A stretch of DNA of 64,000 nucleotides from Nocardia arizonensis. Lineage in GTDB: Bacteria > Actinomycetota > Actinomycetes > Mycobacteriales > Mycobacteriaceae. Made by a program: the position numbers and the translations under genes. Under the pieces are notes generated by a model, which saw only the letters and a list, made by a program, of their open reading frames with translations, made no database searches and had not been told where the DNA came from. The DNA lies in assembly GCF_001310275.1 (NCBI RefSeq), contig NZ_LGYZ01000011.1:53964-117963 (forward strand). Direction: 5' to 3'. Positions 18,625 to 29,817 of the stretch are shown here, piece after piece (position 1 is the first letter of the stretch; every line of letters begins with the position of its first letter).

Positions 18625-20565
18625 TCAGCGCGTGTCGCCGAGCACGGCACCCTCGCGGCGTGGATCGGCGCCGCCGATCCAGCCCGGGCCGTCCCGGTGC
18701 AGGGCGCTGAGGCCGCTGGATTGCGGTGCGACCGAGACCTGATGGCCCAGTTCGCGCAATCGTCGCACCAGCGGGTCGTGATCGCCGTTGTCGGTGGCGT
18801 CGACGGCGGGATGTTCGCCGCCGACTCCGGTGGTTGGGCTGTTGCCCGCGCCGAAGGAGACCGCCGAGACGGCCCGTTGCGGGTCGAGTCCCCAATCGAT
18901 CATGGCGACGAGGGTTTTGACGACGAATTGGATGATGACCGAGCCGCCGGGTGAGCCGGTCACGTAGCCGAGATCCCCGCGCGATCCGTCGGGCGCGCGG
19001 TCGAATACGAGGGTCGGGCTCATCGAACTGCGCGGCCGCTTGTTCGGTTGCAGTCGATTGGCGACCGGGACGCCGTCGGAGCCGACCGGATCGGCCGAGA
19101 AGTCGGTGAGCTGGTTGTTGAGGACGAATCCGTCGACCATGTGGAAGGAGCCGAAGGCGGATTCGACCGTGGTCGTCATGGCCGCGGCATTGCCGTAGCG
19201 GTCGACCACCGAGATGTGGCTGGTGCCGTGTTCGGGCGGCTGCGGCCCGGTGCCCAAGGGGACCGGACCCAGATCGCCGGGCTGGGCGGTGCCCATGCTG
19301 TGCCCGGGATCGATGAGTCCCGCGCGCTGTCTCAGGTAGTTCCGGTCGGTCAGCGCGTTCGGCGAATTGCCCGGCAGCGGAACGAAATCGGTATCGGCCA
19401 CGTACTTGTTGCGATCGGCGTAGGCCAGTCGCTCGGCTTCGGAGATCAGGTGCACGGCCTCGGGTCTCGGAACGCCGCCGTCGCGGTCGAGGCGATCGGG
19501 TTTCAACGACGCGAGGTCGAAATTCTCCAGAATCCCGAGGGTAGCGGCCACGGTGACGCCGCCGGAGGACGGCGCGGGCATGCCGCAGATCTCCCGGCCG
19601 CGATAGTCGGTGCACAGCGCGGTGCGCTTCTCGGCTCGGTAATCGGCCAGGTCCGTGGTGCTGAGCTGCGCGGGAGTGCGCCCGCCCGCGGTGGACCCGG
19701 CGGCCGCGACGATGTCCTGTGCCACGGCGCCGGTGTAGAACGCCCGCGGACCCTCGCTCGCGATGGCGCTCATGGTCTTGGCCAGCGCCGGATTGTTCAG
19801 CACGGTGTCGGCGGGCTTCGGGCTGCGGTCGGGCTCGAGGAAGTACGCCCGCGCGGATTCGTCGACCGCGAGGTCGCCCGCGGATTCGGCGATCTGGCCC
19901 GCGAGTCGCGCGCTGATGGGGAAACCGCGCTCGGCGAGTTCGATGGCGGGGTCGAACAGTTCGCGCCAGCCGAGTCGGCCGTGTTCGGCGTGGGCCTGTT
20001 CCAGCAGGCGCAGCACGCCGGGCACGCCGATGGATCGGCCGCTGGCCCGAGGGTTGGGGCGGGGTTCGGTGCGGTTGTCGTCGCTGATCCAGCGCAGGTA
20101 GTTCTCGGTGGCCGCGGCGGGCGCGGTCTCGCGTCCGTCGTAGGCGTCGACGGAGCGTTCGCCCGCGTCGTAGTACAGCAGGAACGCGCCGCCGCCGATG
20201 CCGGATGCCTGCGGTTCGACCAGCCCGAGGACCATCTGCGCCGCGACCAGCGCGTCCGCGGCGGTGCCGCCGTCACGCAGGATCTCGCAGGCGACCTTGG
20301 TGGAGATCGGGTTGGCGGTGGACACCGCGTAGGTCGCGGTGCGGACCGGCGTCATGCCCGCGCGGTACCCGGAGGCGATCTCCGGATTGACGGCGATATC
20401 GGCGGAAGTGGCGCCGCCCGCGGCCGCGGCGGTCACCGGCGTGCCGTTGGGGCGCGCGACACAGCCGTCGGCGGTGTCGCCGCCGGTGGAACATCCGGTC
20501 AGCAGGCCCCCCGCGAGCAGTGTGGCCGCCAGCGCCCCGATCCAGGCGTGTCGCGCTAGGTCCAT
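18625..20565 (-). CDS. ggt: Gamma-glutamyltransferase, lipoprotein
   Basis: This 646-aa enzyme hydrolyses or transfers gamma-glutamyl groups, for example from glutathione-like compounds, outside the membrane. The N-terminus is a lipoprotein signal with lipobox LLTGC near residue 25. The precursor is expected to self-cleave into two subunits at the catalytic Thr in HGTSHISVVD (Thr448), the known TxHxS motif. Earlier AFLLYYD and YDGRE segments and the later GSPGGSVI oxyanion region are typical. The ATG at 20565 lies 6 nt after a -10 hexamer, so the mRNA is probably leaderless. It is divergent from the membrane protein gene at 20836. Confidence 0.93.
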   Translation of the reverse strand: MDLARHAWIGALAATLLAGGLLTGCSTGGDTADGCVARPNGTPVTAAAAGGATSADIAVNPEIASGYRAGMTPVRTATYAVSTANPISTKVACEILRDGGTAADALVAAQMVLGLVEPQASGIGGGAFLLYYDAGERSVDAYDGRETAPAAATENYLRWISDDNRTEPRPNPRASGRSIGVPGVLRLLEQAHAEHGRLGWRELFDPAIELAERGFPISARLAGQIAESAGDLAVDESARAYFLEPDRSPKPADTVLNNPALAKTMSAIASEGPRAFYTGAVAQDIVAAAGSTAGGRTPAQLSTTDLADYRAEKRTALCTDYRGREICGMPAPSSGGVTVAATLGILENFDLASLKPDRLDRDGGVPRPEAVHLISEAERLAYADRNKYVADTDFVPLPGNSPNALTDRNYLRQRAGLIDPGHSMGTAQPGDLGPVPLGTGPQPPEHGTSHISVVDRYGNAAAMTTTVESAFGSFHMVDGFVLNNQLTDFSADPVGSDGVPVANRLQPNKRPRSSMSPTLVFDRAPDGSRGDLGYVTGSPGGSVIIQFVVKTLVAMIDWGLDPQRAVSAVSFGAGNSPTTGVGGEHPAVDATDNGDHDPLVRRLRELGHQVSVAPQSSGLSALHRDGPGWIGGADPRREGAVLGDTR

Positions 20566-20571
20566 CCACGG

Positions 20572-20577
20572 ACTGTA
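20572..20577 (-). promoter_or_regulatory. -10 hexamer of ggt, leaderless
   Basis: On the minus strand TACAGT ends 6 nt before the ggt ATG. No ribosome-binding site is seen. Confidence 0.5.
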
Positions 20578-20711
20578 ACCCCGGATCTGTGGGGAGGCAG
20601 CGCTTTCCGCCTCGACGGGCGCACCGGACAGGTCCGATCGATTCGAATAGCGGTGCGCCCGAATGGGTTCCGATCGGTGTCGTGACCTCGAACGTCACCG
20701 TCCGAACATGA

Positions 20712-20725
20712 TCGACATGTGTCGA
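20712..20725. promoter_or_regulatory. Perfect palindrome next to CRP site
   Basis: TCGACA-TG-TGTCGA is a perfect inverted repeat ending 2 nt before the CRP-type site. It could be the operator of a second regulator; which one is unknown. Confidence 0.5.
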
Positions 20726-20727
20726 AA

Positions 20728-20743
20728 TGTGAGCTATGTCACA
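20728..20743. promoter_or_regulatory. CRP/GlxR-type binding site
   Basis: TGTGAGCTATGTCACA matches the CRP/GlxR consensus TGTGA-N6-TCACA at every fixed position. It sits between ggt and the membrane protein gene at 20836. A candidate -10 (TACCGT, 20782-20787) would place its centre about 58 bp upstream of transcription start, near the class I activation position. Confidence 0.75.
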
Positions 20744-20835
20744 GTGTCGCGGACTCGTCGTGCCGGGTATGTGATGTGAATTACCGTTCGCTCTCGTACG
20801 GCCGGAACAGGGCATGTTCGACCCGAGGGGTTGTC

Positions 20836-21249
20836 ATGGTGACATACATCGATGCGGTCCGATTCGATCGGCCCGCGCCCCGGCGGATGCCGCGGTCGGT
20901 ACGCGAAGCCAGGGAAGCGGCGCTCGGCGCGGCCGGATTCGGCATCCTCTACCCGGTGGTCCTCGGCATGACCGTCGGCGGCGCCGCGGCGTGGGGCGGT
21001 GCGCTGCAATTCGCGCCGGGCGTACTGCTCGGCGCCGTCGCACTCGGCTTCGACCGTGGCGATCCGCGCCTGCGGCACGCGGCGTTGCTACTGGCCGTTC
21101 TCCAGTTCGCGGTGGGTCTGCGGGTCTCGGGTGTCTCGGGTCTCGGCGTGGTCGCGCCGGTCACGGTCTGCTACGCGTGGGGCATCGCGGCGGCGGTGTG
21201 CTACCTGCTGTGCAGGCCCGAGGCCAAGGAGTGGTTCGGCGCGGCCTGA
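20836..21249 (+). CDS. Small hydrophobic membrane protein
   Basis: I do not recognise a family. This 137-aa protein has about four hydrophobic segments (GILYPVVLGMTVGGAAAWGG, LGAVALGF, HAALLLAVLQFAVGL and APVTVCYAWGIAAAVCYLL), so it is probably an integral inner-membrane protein. The N-terminal 35 residues are polar and basic, presumably cytoplasmic. The ATG at 20836 follows a GAGGGG ribosome-binding site. The gene is downstream of a perfect CRP-type site and ends 41 nt before uvrC, which has its own promoter. Confidence 0.65.
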   Translation: MVTYIDAVRFDRPAPRRMPRSVREAREAALGAAGFGILYPVVLGMTVGGAAAWGGALQFAPGVLLGAVALGFDRGDPRLRHAALLLAVLQFAVGLRVSGVSGLGVVAPVTVCYAWGIAAAVCYLLCRPEAKEWFGAA

Positions 21250-21278
21250 GCCCGCGCGGACCTGTCGGAGTACGTCGA

Positions 21279-21284
21279 TAGGCT
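21279..21284 (+). promoter_or_regulatory. -10 hexamer of uvrC, leaderless
   Basis: TAGGCT ends 6 nt before the uvrC GTG at 21291, implying a leaderless transcript. Confidence 0.5.
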
Positions 21285-21290
21285 GGATCG

Positions 21291-23315
21291 GTGGCAGATC
21301 CAGCGACGTACCGGCCTTCGCCGGGCACGATTCCCGTCGAACCCGGTGTCTACAAGTTCCGGGACGCGCACGGACGGGTCATCTATGTCGGCAAGGCCAA
21401 GAGCCTTCGCGGTCGCCTGAATTCCTATTTCGCCGACGTGGCGTCGCTGCACCCGCGGACAAGGCAGATGGTCACCAGCGCCGCGGCCGTCGAATGGACC
21501 GTCGTCTCCACCGAGGTGGAGGCGCTACAGCTGGAATACAACTGGATCAAGGAATTCGATCCGCGCTTCAACGTCCGCTACCGCGACGACAAGTCCTATC
21601 CGGTGCTCGCGGTGACCTTGAACGAGGAATATCCGCGCCTGTTCGTCTACCGGGGCGCGCGCCGCAAGGGCGTGCGCTATTTCGGTCCCTACGCGCATGC
21701 CTGGGCCATCCGGGAGACGCTGGATCTGCTGCTGCGGGTGTTCCCGGCCCGCACCTGCTCCAATGGAGTCTTCAAGCGGCACAACCAGATCGGCAGACCG
21801 TGCCTGCTCGGCTACATCGACAAGTGCGCCGCGCCCTGTATCGGTCGGGTCAGCGCCGCCGAGCACCGCCGCATCGTCGAGGACTTCTGCGACTTCCTCG
21901 CGGGCCGCACCGACCGCATGGTTCGTGAGCTCGAACGGCGCATGCACGAGGCGGCCGAGGATCTCGATTTCGAGACCGCCGCGCGCCTGCGCGACGACGT
22001 GCAGGCGCTGCGCCGGGCGTTGGAGAAGCAGGCGGTGGTGCTCGGCACCGGAACCGACGCCGACGTGATCGCCTTCGCCACCGACGAACTCGAGGCCGCG
22101 GTGCAGATATTCCACGTGCGCGACGGCCGGGTGCGCGGCCAGCGCGGCTGGGTGGTGGACAAGTCAGGGGACGCGGTCGACACCGCCGAGGCCGGCGGGG
22201 CGATGGCGGCGCTGGTGGAGCAGTTCCTCACCCAGTTCTACGGCGAACAGGCCGCCCACGTCGAACAGAGTCCCGACGAACAGCCCGCGACCGTGGTGCC
22301 GCGCGAGGTGCTGGTCCCGGAACTGCCCGCAGGCGCCGAACAGATCCAGGAGTGGCTCGCCACACTGCGCGGGTCGGCGGTGACCCTGCGGGTGCCACAG
22401 CGCGGGGACAAGAAGGCGCTGGCCGACACCGTCGCGCGCAATGCGCAGGAGGCGCTGGCCCAGCACAAACTCAAGCGCGCGGGCGATCTCACCTCACGAT
22501 CCGCGGCGTTGCAGGACATCCAGGACGCGCTCGAACTCGATAGCGCGCCGCTGCGGATCGAATGCGTCGACATCAGCCACGTCCAGGGCACCGACGTGGT
22601 GGCCTCGCTGGTGGTCTTCGAAGACGGGCTACCGCGCAAGTCCGATTACCGTCACTACACCATCCGGGAGGCCGCGGGGGAGGGCCGCTCCGACGACGTC
22701 GGCAGTATCGCGGAGGTGACGCGGCGGCGTTTCGCCCGGCTGCGGCGCGAGCGCGACGCGGCCGAACGCGAGGAACTCGACGCCGACGCACCGGACGCGG
22801 GCGCCGATCCGTACGGCGCCACCGAACCGACCTCGCATCCCGGCATCGATCCGAACACCGGGCGGCCGCGCCGATTCGCCTACCCGCCGAATCTGTACGT
22901 GGTCGACGGCGGCGCACCCCAGGTCGCCGCGGCCGCGGAGGTGCTCGACGAACTGGGCATCACCGATGTCGCGGTCATCGGTCTGGCCAAGCGGCTCGAG
23001 GAGGTGTGGGTACCGGGGGAGCCGGACCCGGTCATCATGCCGCGCAACAGCGAGGCGCTGTTCCTGCTGCAACGGGTGCGCGACGAGGCACACCGCTTCG
23101 CCATCGCCTTCCACCGCAGCAAACGCTCGCGCCGGATGACCGCGTCGGCACTGGATTCGGTGCGCGGACTCGGTGCGGCACGCCGGACCGCGCTCGTCAC
23201 CCACTTCGGCTCGGTCGCAAAGCTCAAGGAGGCCACCGTGGAACAGATCACCGAGGTACCGGGCATCGGCGTAGCAACCGCGAAGGCGGTGCTGGCGGCG
23301 CTGCACGGGCAATAG
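21291..23315 (+). CDS. uvrC: Excinuclease ABC subunit C
   Basis: This 674-aa nuclease makes both incisions in UvrABC nucleotide excision repair. It contains an N-terminal GIY-YIG domain ([19 protein letters not shown], about residues 18-100), the UVR motif ([17 protein letters not shown]) near 222, the RNase H-like endonuclease domain with [11 protein letters not shown] near 425 and C-terminal helix-hairpin-helix repeats ([25 protein letters not shown]). The length is normal. GTG at 21291 is directly preceded by a -10 hexamer. The next genes are rapZ, yvcK and whiA, the same order as M. tuberculosis Rv1420-Rv1423. Confidence 0.96.
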   Translation: MADPATYRPSPGTIPVEPGVYKFRDAHGRVIYVGKAKSLRGRLNSYFADVASLHPRTRQMVTSAAAVEWTVVSTEVEALQLEYNWIKEFDPRFNVRYRDDKSYPVLAVTLNEEYPRLFVYRGARRKGVRYFGPYAHAWAIRETLDLLLRVFPARTCSNGVFKRHNQIGRPCLLGYIDKCAAPCIGRVSAAEHRRIVEDFCDFLAGRTDRMVRELERRMHEAAEDLDFETAARLRDDVQALRRALEKQAVVLGTGTDADVIAFATDELEAAVQIFHVRDGRVRGQRGWVVDKSGDAVDTAEAGGAMAALVEQFLTQFYGEQAAHVEQSPDEQPATVVPREVLVPELPAGAEQIQEWLATLRGSAVTLRVPQRGDKKALADTVARNAQEALAQHKLKRAGDLTSRSAALQDIQDALELDSAPLRIECVDISHVQGTDVVASLVVFEDGLPRKSDYRHYTIREAAGEGRSDDVGSIAEVTRRRFARLRRERDAAEREELDADAPDAGADPYGATEPTSHPGIDPNTGRPRRFAYPPNLYVVDGGAPQVAAAAEVLDELGITDVAVIGLAKRLEEVWVPGEPDPVIMPRNSEALFLLQRVRDEAHRFAIAFHRSKRSRRMTASALDSVRGLGAARRTALVTHFGSVAKLKEATVEQITEVPGIGVATAKAVLAALHGQ

Positions 23316-23318
23316 CCC

Positions 23319-23376
23319 GGTATCGGTGCACCCGACGAACGCGTTTCGCGTACGTTGTGTGTCTGCGCCCGATACC
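23319..23376. repeat. Inverted repeat between uvrC and rapZ
   Basis: GGTATCGG at 23319-23326 pairs with CCGATACC at 23369-23376 over a 42-nt interval. A possible -10, TACGTT, is inside at 23351-23356. It may be a weak terminator or an operator; neither can be shown. Confidence 0.4.
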
Positions 23377-23427
23377 GAAACCCGGTGCGACATGATCGAA
23401 AGGCACCCCACACAGATCCGGTAGGAC

Positions 23428-24393
23428 ATGACACGCGTCGAATCGAACAACAGTGCGGGCATTCGGCAGCCCATTGCGGGCGGTGGTAGCCAGGAGCCCA
23501 GTGGTCGGCAGGAACAGGTCGAGGTCGTCATAGTCACCGGTCTCTCCGGTGCGGGTCGCGGCACCGCCGCGCGCGTACTCGAGGATCTCGGCTGGTACGT
23601 CACCGACAACCTGCCGCCCGAACTCTTCGGCCGCATGGTCGAGCTCGGTATCTCCGCCCAGCCGCCGATCACGCGGCTGGCCCTGGTCATGGATGTGCGG
23701 AGCAGATTCTTCACCGATGACCTCACGGGGGTCATCGAGCAGTTGCGCGCCCGCGGCGTTCGCACCCGCGTGCTGTTCCTCGAAGCCTCCGACGATGTGC
23801 TCATCCGGCGCTTCGGATTCGCGCGCCGCAGGCATCCGCTGCAGAGCGAGAGCGCCGACGGTACGTTGTCGGCGGGTATCGCGGCGGAGCGCATCAGGCT
23901 CTCCGCGGTCAAGACCGCCGCCGATCTCGTGATCGACACCACCGAGCTGTCGATCCACCAGTTGCACCGGAAAATGGAGGAAGCCTACGGGGGCGGCGCG
24001 CCTGCCGCATTGCAACTCACCGTGCAGTCCTTCGGCTTCAAGTACGGGGTTCCGTTGGACGCGGACATGGTGTTGGATGTGCGTTTTCTACCCAATCCAC
24101 ATTGGATTCCCGAACTCAGGGAACATTCGGGACAGGACAGCGTGGTCAGCGAATACGTGCTGTCGCGGCCCGGCGCGGCCGACTATCTGCGGACCTGCTG
24201 CCACCTGGTGGACCTGACGACGAATGGCTACCGCCAAGAGGGGAAGCGATATATGACGGTGGCAGTGGGCTGCACCGGAGGCAAACACCGCAGCGTGGCG
24301 ATCGCCGAGGCGCTCGGCGAGTCGATGGGCGCCGAGTCGGGCGGGTCGGCCGATGTCGTGCGGGTCGTACATCGGGATCTGGGGCGCGAATGA
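23428..24393 (+). CDS. rapZ: RapZ-type nucleotide-binding protein (Rv1421-like)
   Basis: This 321-aa P-loop protein belongs to the RapZ/YvcJ family. In E. coli RapZ guides a small RNA to RNase E; in Gram-positive bacteria YvcJ has nucleotide-related roles, and the actinobacterial function is less certain. The Walker A region reads GLSGAGRGTAAR near residue 37, with Arg in place of the usual Lys, as I recall for the M. tuberculosis protein too. The C-terminal domain has FGFKYGVP and GCTGGKHRSVAIAE. The first 30 residues are a polar tail, so the start may lie downstream of the ATG at 23428. The stop overlaps the yvcK start (ATGA). Confidence 0.9.
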   Translation: MTRVESNNSAGIRQPIAGGGSQEPSGRQEQVEVVIVTGLSGAGRGTAARVLEDLGWYVTDNLPPELFGRMVELGISAQPPITRLALVMDVRSRFFTDDLTGVIEQLRARGVRTRVLFLEASDDVLIRRFGFARRRHPLQSESADGTLSAGIAAERIRLSAVKTAADLVIDTTELSIHQLHRKMEEAYGGGAPAALQLTVQSFGFKYGVPLDADMVLDVRFLPNPHWIPELREHSGQDSVVSEYVLSRPGAADYLRTCCHLVDLTTNGYRQEGKRYMTVAVGCTGGKHRSVAIAEALGESMGAESGGSADVVRVVHRDLGRE

Positions 24394-25436
24394 CAGGGCG
24401 GGAAACCGATCCCGCCATCGTCGCTCTTGGTGGCGGACACGGTCTGTACGCGACACTGTCCGCGGTGCGTCTGTTGACCGCGAAGATATGCGCGGTGGTC
24501 ACGGTCGCCGACGACGGCGGCTCCTCGGGCCGTCTGCGGTCCGAACTCGGCGTGATCCCACCGGGCGATCTGCGGATGGCGCTGGCCGCGCTGGCCGAGG
24601 ATCCCGACGGCGTATGGGCCCGCACCGTTCAGCATCGTTTCGGCGGAACCGGTGCGCTGGCCGGACATTCGGTCGGTAACCTGATCGTCGCCGGCCTCAC
24701 CGAAGTGCTCGGCGATCCCGTCGCGGCGCTGGACGAGGTCGCGAAGATGTTGCGTATCACCGGTCGGGTACTGCCGATGTCGCCGATCGCGCTCGATATC
24801 GAGGCCGATGTTTCTGGCCTGGAAGCCGACCCGCGGGTGAGTCGCTGCATTCGCGGGCAGGTTGCCGTGGCGACGACACCCGGAAAGGTTCGCCGGGTCC
24901 GGCTGATTCCGTCCGACCCGCCCGCGAGCCCGCAGGCGACCTCGGCCATCGAACACGCCGACGTGGTGGTACTCGGTCCGGGATCGTGGTTCACCAGTGT
25001 GATACCGCACGTTCTCGTTCCGGGATTGCACGAGGCGCTGGTGTACACGCGGGCACGAAAAGTGCTGGTCCTGAACCTGGCGGCGGAACCGGGGGAGACT
25101 GCCGGCTTCTCGGCGGAACGGCATCTGCATGTATTGTCCCAGCACGCACCCGAATTCGTGGTCGACGACGTTCTGGTGGACGCGGGCTCGGTTGCGGAAG
25201 GCCGGGAACGCGAACATGTGGCCAGGGCTGCCGAACAGTTGCGGGCGCGAGTAACCTTCTCCGAAGTCGCCGAAGCGGGAACGGACCGGCATCACCCCGG
25301 AAAGCTTGCCGCCGCACTGGATCAACTGATCCGGCAACCTCGGCCGCAAATGGCAGGGCTTCGAGTCGAAGGGCGGCACATGGGCGCGGATGTGCGGTCC
25401 GGGTTGGGTGGAAAGGAGCGCGTCTCGTGGCGATGA
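24390..25436 (+). CDS. yvcK: YvcK/CofD-like gluconeogenesis factor (Rv1422-like)
   Basis: This 348-aa protein belongs to the YvcK family, which binds UDP-sugars and affects cell shape and growth on gluconeogenic carbon sources. It is fold-related to the F420 enzyme CofD. Key segments are [12 protein letters not shown] at the start, [13 protein letters not shown] near residue 38, the GHSVGNLI loop near 93 and the [15 protein letters not shown] segment near 193. The ATG at 24390 overlaps the rapZ stop and its 3' end overlaps whiA by 10 nt, so rapZ-yvcK-whiA is a tightly coupled operon, as in most actinobacteria. Confidence 0.93.
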   Translation: MTGRETDPAIVALGGGHGLYATLSAVRLLTAKICAVVTVADDGGSSGRLRSELGVIPPGDLRMALAALAEDPDGVWARTVQHRFGGTGALAGHSVGNLIVAGLTEVLGDPVAALDEVAKMLRITGRVLPMSPIALDIEADVSGLEADPRVSRCIRGQVAVATTPGKVRRVRLIPSDPPASPQATSAIEHADVVVLGPGSWFTSVIPHVLVPGLHEALVYTRARKVLVLNLAAEPGETAGFSAERHLHVLSQHAPEFVVDDVLVDAGSVAEGREREHVARAAEQLRARVTFSEVAEAGTDRHHPGKLAAALDQLIRQPRPQMAGLRVEGRHMGADVRSGLGGKERVSWR

Positions 25437-26410
25437 CAGCCGAAGTGAAAGACGAGCTGAGCAGGCTCGCGGTGTCGCAGGTGAGTTCCCGCAAGGCGGA
25501 GTTGTCCGCCCTGTTGCGATTCGCGGGCGGCCTGCACATCGTCGGCGGGCGGGTGATCGTCGAAGCCGAAGTGGACATGGGCTCCATCGCACGACGGCTA
25601 CGCCGGGAGATCTTCGAGCTGTACGGCTACGGCTCCGACGTGCACGTCCTCGGTGCGGGCGGATTACGGAAGACCTCGCGCTATGTCGTGCGGGTCTCCA
25701 AGGAGGGCGAGGCGTTGGCCCGCCAGACCGGTCTGCTCGACGTGCGCGGCCGTCCGGTGCGCGGACTGCCCGCCCAAGTGGTCGGCGGCAGCATCGCCGA
25801 CGCCGAAGCGGCTTGGCGCGGCGCGTTTCTCGCGCACGGCTCGCTGACCGAACCGGGGCGTTCCTCGGCGCTCGAGGTGAGCTGCCCCGGACCCGAGGCG
25901 GCGCTGGCGCTGGTCGGCGCGGCTCGGCGGCTCGGCATCACCGCCAAGGCCCGTGAGGTGCGCGGCACCGATCGGGTCGTGGTGCGCGACGGCGAGGCGA
26001 TCGGCGCGCTGCTGACCAGGATGGGCGCGCAGGACACGCGGCTCACCTGGGAGGAGCGCCGGATGCGGCGCGAGGTCAGGGCGACGGCGAACCGGCTGGC
26101 CAATTTCGACGACGCGAACCTGCGTCGCTCGGCGCGCGCCGCGGTCGCGGCCGCGGCGCGGGTTGAGCGCGCACTCGAGATCCTCGGCGAGGACGTGCCC
26201 GACCATCTCGCGGCGGCGGGCAAGCTGCGCGTGCAGCATCGCCAGGCGTCGCTGGAGGAACTCGGGCAGCTCGCCGATCCGCCCATGACCAAGGACGCGG
26301 TCGCCGGGCGCATTCGGCGTCTGCTGTCCATGGCCGACCGGCGCGCCAAGGATCTCGGTATCCCCGACACCGAATCCGCCGTCACCGCCGAACTGCTCGA
26401 CGACGCCTGA
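25427..26410 (+). CDS. whiA: Sporulation/cell-division regulator WhiA
   Basis: This 327-aa DNA-binding protein is the WhiA family regulator that, with WhiB, controls cell division and sporulation genes in Streptomyces. The N-terminal two-thirds are the LAGLIDADG homing-endonuclease-like fold ([16 protein letters not shown] and [14 protein letters not shown]), and the C-terminal helix-turn-helix includes [16 protein letters not shown]. It is nearly collinear with M. tuberculosis Rv1423. GTG at 25427 is chosen because GAAAGGAG lies 8 nt upstream; ATG 25433 is a two-codon shorter alternative. A 9-bp-stem terminator follows. Confidence 0.96.
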   Translation: MAMTAEVKDELSRLAVSQVSSRKAELSALLRFAGGLHIVGGRVIVEAEVDMGSIARRLRREIFELYGYGSDVHVLGAGGLRKTSRYVVRVSKEGEALARQTGLLDVRGRPVRGLPAQVVGGSIADAEAAWRGAFLAHGSLTEPGRSSALEVSCPGPEAALALVGAARRLGITAKAREVRGTDRVVVRDGEAIGALLTRMGAQDTRLTWEERRMRREVRATANRLANFDDANLRRSARAAVAAAARVERALEILGEDVPDHLAAAGKLRVQHRQASLEELGQLADPPMTKDAVAGRIRRLLSMADRRAKDLGIPDTESAVTAELLDDA

Positions 26411-26417
26411 TCGCGGC

Positions 26418-26446
26418 GCCGATCGCTCCCGCCGGGCGCGATCGGC
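26418..26446 (+). terminator. Terminator after whiA
   Basis: GCCGATCGC (26418-26426) pairs perfectly with GCGATCGGC (26438-26446) across an 11-nt loop, 8 nt after the whiA stop. Confidence 0.65.
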
Positions 26447-27732
<1,286 letters not shown>

Positions 27733-27735
27733 CGC

Positions 27736-28950
27736 ATGGCGATCAAGACACTCCAGGACCTCCTGGCCGAGGGTGTCGAGGGTCGGGGCGTGCTCGTGCG
27801 CTCCGACCTGAACGTCCCCCTCGACGACAAGGGCGACATCACCGATCCCGGCCGCATCATCGCCTCGGTGCCCACGCTGAAGGCGTTGGTCGAGGCCGGT
27901 GCGAAGGTGATCGTCACCGCGCATCTCGGCCGTCCGAAGGGGGAGCCGGACCCGAAGTTCTCCCTGGCTCCGGTGGCCGCGGCGCTGGCCGATCGGCTCG
28001 GCCGCAATGTGCAACTGGCGGGTGATGTCGTCGGCTACGACGCGCTCTCGCGCTCGGAGGGCCTCACCGACGGTGACGTGCTGCTGCTGGAGAACGTGCG
28101 CTTCGATCCGCGCGAGACCAGCAAGGACGACGCCGAACGCGGCAAACTGGCCGCGGCGCTGGTGGAACTCGTTGGCGAGGACGGCGCGTTCGTCTCCGAC
28201 GGCTTCGGCGTCGTGCACCGCAAGCAGGCATCGGTCTACGACGTGGCCGCGCTGCTGCCGCACTACGCGGGCACACTGGTCGCGGCGGAGGTCGAGGTGC
28301 TGGCCGAGCTCACCGAGCATCCGCAGCGTCCGTACGCGGTGGTGCTCGGCGGCTCCAAGGTCTCGGACAAACTGGCCGTGATCGAGGCGCTGGCCCCCAA
28401 GGTCGACACCCTGGTGATCGGCGGCGGCATGTGCTTCACCTTCCTTGCCGCGCAGGGGCTTCCGGTCGGCACCTCGCTGTTGCAGGAGGAGATGGTCGAT
28501 ACCTGCAAGGGGCTGCTCGAGCGCTACGCCGATGTCATCCACCTGCCGCGCGACATCGTGGTGGCCGACAAGTTCGCCGCCGACGCGGAGTCGAAGGTGG
28601 TCGCGGCCAACGAGATCCCGGACGGCTGGATGGGCCTCGACATCGGCCCGGAGTCGGTGGACCGGTTCGCCGCGCTGCTGACCGAGGCGAAGACCGTGTT
28701 CTGGAACGGTCCGATGGGCGTGTTCGAGTTCGAGAAGTTCGCCGCGGGCACCCGCGGGGTCGCCGAGGCGATCGTGACCGCTAGCGGCAAGGGCGCGTTC
28801 ACCGTGGTCGGCGGCGGCGATTCGGCCGCGGCCGTGCGCACCCTCGGACTCCCGGAGGACGGGTTCTCGCACATCTCGACCGGCGGCGGCGCCTCCCTGG
28901 AATACCTCGAGGGCAAGGAATTGCCCGGTATCGCGGTACTGGAGGGCTGA
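27736..28950 (+). CDS. pgk: Phosphoglycerate kinase
   Basis: This 404-aa enzyme transfers phosphate from 1,3-bisphosphoglycerate to ADP. Visible marks are the [10 protein letters not shown] substrate loop near residue 22, [15 protein letters not shown] near 59, [12 protein letters not shown] near 116, [11 protein letters not shown] near 202 and the C-terminal [11 protein letters not shown] and [13 protein letters not shown]. Length is normal. ATG 27736 starts 3 nt after gap. It is the middle gene of gap-pgk-tpiA. Confidence 0.97.
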   Translation: MAIKTLQDLLAEGVEGRGVLVRSDLNVPLDDKGDITDPGRIIASVPTLKALVEAGAKVIVTAHLGRPKGEPDPKFSLAPVAAALADRLGRNVQLAGDVVGYDALSRSEGLTDGDVLLLENVRFDPRETSKDDAERGKLAAALVELVGEDGAFVSDGFGVVHRKQASVYDVAALLPHYAGTLVAAEVEVLAELTEHPQRPYAVVLGGSKVSDKLAVIEALAPKVDTLVIGGGMCFTFLAAQGLPVGTSLLQEEMVDTCKGLLERYADVIHLPRDIVVADKFAADAESKVVAANEIPDGWMGLDIGPESVDRFAALLTEAKTVFWNGPMGVFEFEKFAAGTRGVAEAIVTASGKGAFTVVGGGDSAAAVRTLGLPEDGFSHISTGGGASLEYLEGKELPGIAVLEG

Positions 28951-28953
28951 GCG

Positions 28954-29739
28954 ATGGCACGTAAACCGCTCATCGCGGGCAACTGGAAGATGAACCTCAA
29001 CCACCTCGAGGCCATCGCGCTCGTCCAGAAGATCGCCTTCGCGCTGCCGGAGAAGTACTTCGCCAAGGTCGACGTGACGGTGATCCCGCCGTTCACCGAC
29101 CTCCGCAGCGTGCAGACCCTGGTCGAGGGCGACAAACTGCTCATCACCTATGGCGCGCAGGATGTCTCGACGCACGACGAGGGCGCCTACACCGGTGAGA
29201 TCAGCGGCGCCATGCTCGCCAAGCTGGGTTGCTCGTTCGTCGTGGTCGGCCATTCCGAGCGTCGGCAGTACCACACCGAGGACGACGCCACGGTGCTCGC
29301 CAAGGCCAAGCAGGCGCTCAAGTACGGCATCACCCCGATCGTCTGCATCGGCGAGGGCCTCGGCGTCCGCGAGGCGGGCACGCACGTCGAGTACAACCTC
29401 GAGCAGTTGCGCGGATCGCTGAAAGGTCTGACGGCCGAGGAGATCTCGCAGATCGTGATCGCCTACGAGCCGGTCTGGGCCATCGGCACCGGCAAGGTCG
29501 CCACCCCCGCCGACGCGCAGGAGGTGTGCGGCGCGATCCGCGCGGAGCTCGTGCAGCTGGCCTCGGCTGAGGTCGCCGCGCAGGTCCGGGTGCTCTACGG
29601 CGGTTCGGTGAACGCCAAGAACGTCGGTGAACTGGTCGGCCAGAGCGATATCGACGGCGCGCTGGTCGGCGGTGCGTCACTCAAGGGCGACGAATTCGCG
29701 ACGCTGTCGGCGATTGCCGCGGGCGGCCCGCTGCCCTGA
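28954..29739 (+). CDS. tpiA: Triosephosphate isomerase
   Basis: This 261-aa TIM barrel interconverts dihydroxyacetone phosphate and glyceraldehyde 3-phosphate. Catalytic residues are visible: Lys in GNWKMN near residue 13, His in VVGHSERR near 99 and Glu in [12 protein letters not shown] near 170. The phosphate-binding [11 protein letters not shown] and LVGGASLK are near the end. It closes the gap-pgk-tpiA operon and is followed by a 16-bp-stem terminator. Confidence 0.97.
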   Translation: MARKPLIAGNWKMNLNHLEAIALVQKIAFALPEKYFAKVDVTVIPPFTDLRSVQTLVEGDKLLITYGAQDVSTHDEGAYTGEISGAMLAKLGCSFVVVGHSERRQYHTEDDATVLAKAKQALKYGITPIVCIGEGLGVREAGTHVEYNLEQLRGSLKGLTAEEISQIVIAYEPVWAIGTGKVATPADAQEVCGAIRAELVQLASAEVAAQVRVLYGGSVNAKNVGELVGQSDIDGALVGGASLKGDEFATLSAIAAGGPLP

Positions 29740-29754
29740 GCACGACGGCACGAA

Positions 29755-29790
29755 CGAGGCCCGCGGATCCACTCGGACCCGCGGGCCTCG
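29755..29790 (+). terminator. Terminator of the gap-pgk-tpiA operon
   Basis: Arms at 29755-29770 and 29775-29790 pair over 15 of 16 bp around a 4-nt loop. It lies 16 nt after tpiA and could also stop the convergent META lipoprotein gene. Confidence 0.85.
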
Positions 29791-29817
29791 CGCATTGTCG
29801 GTCCGCTCTTTGGAGGA

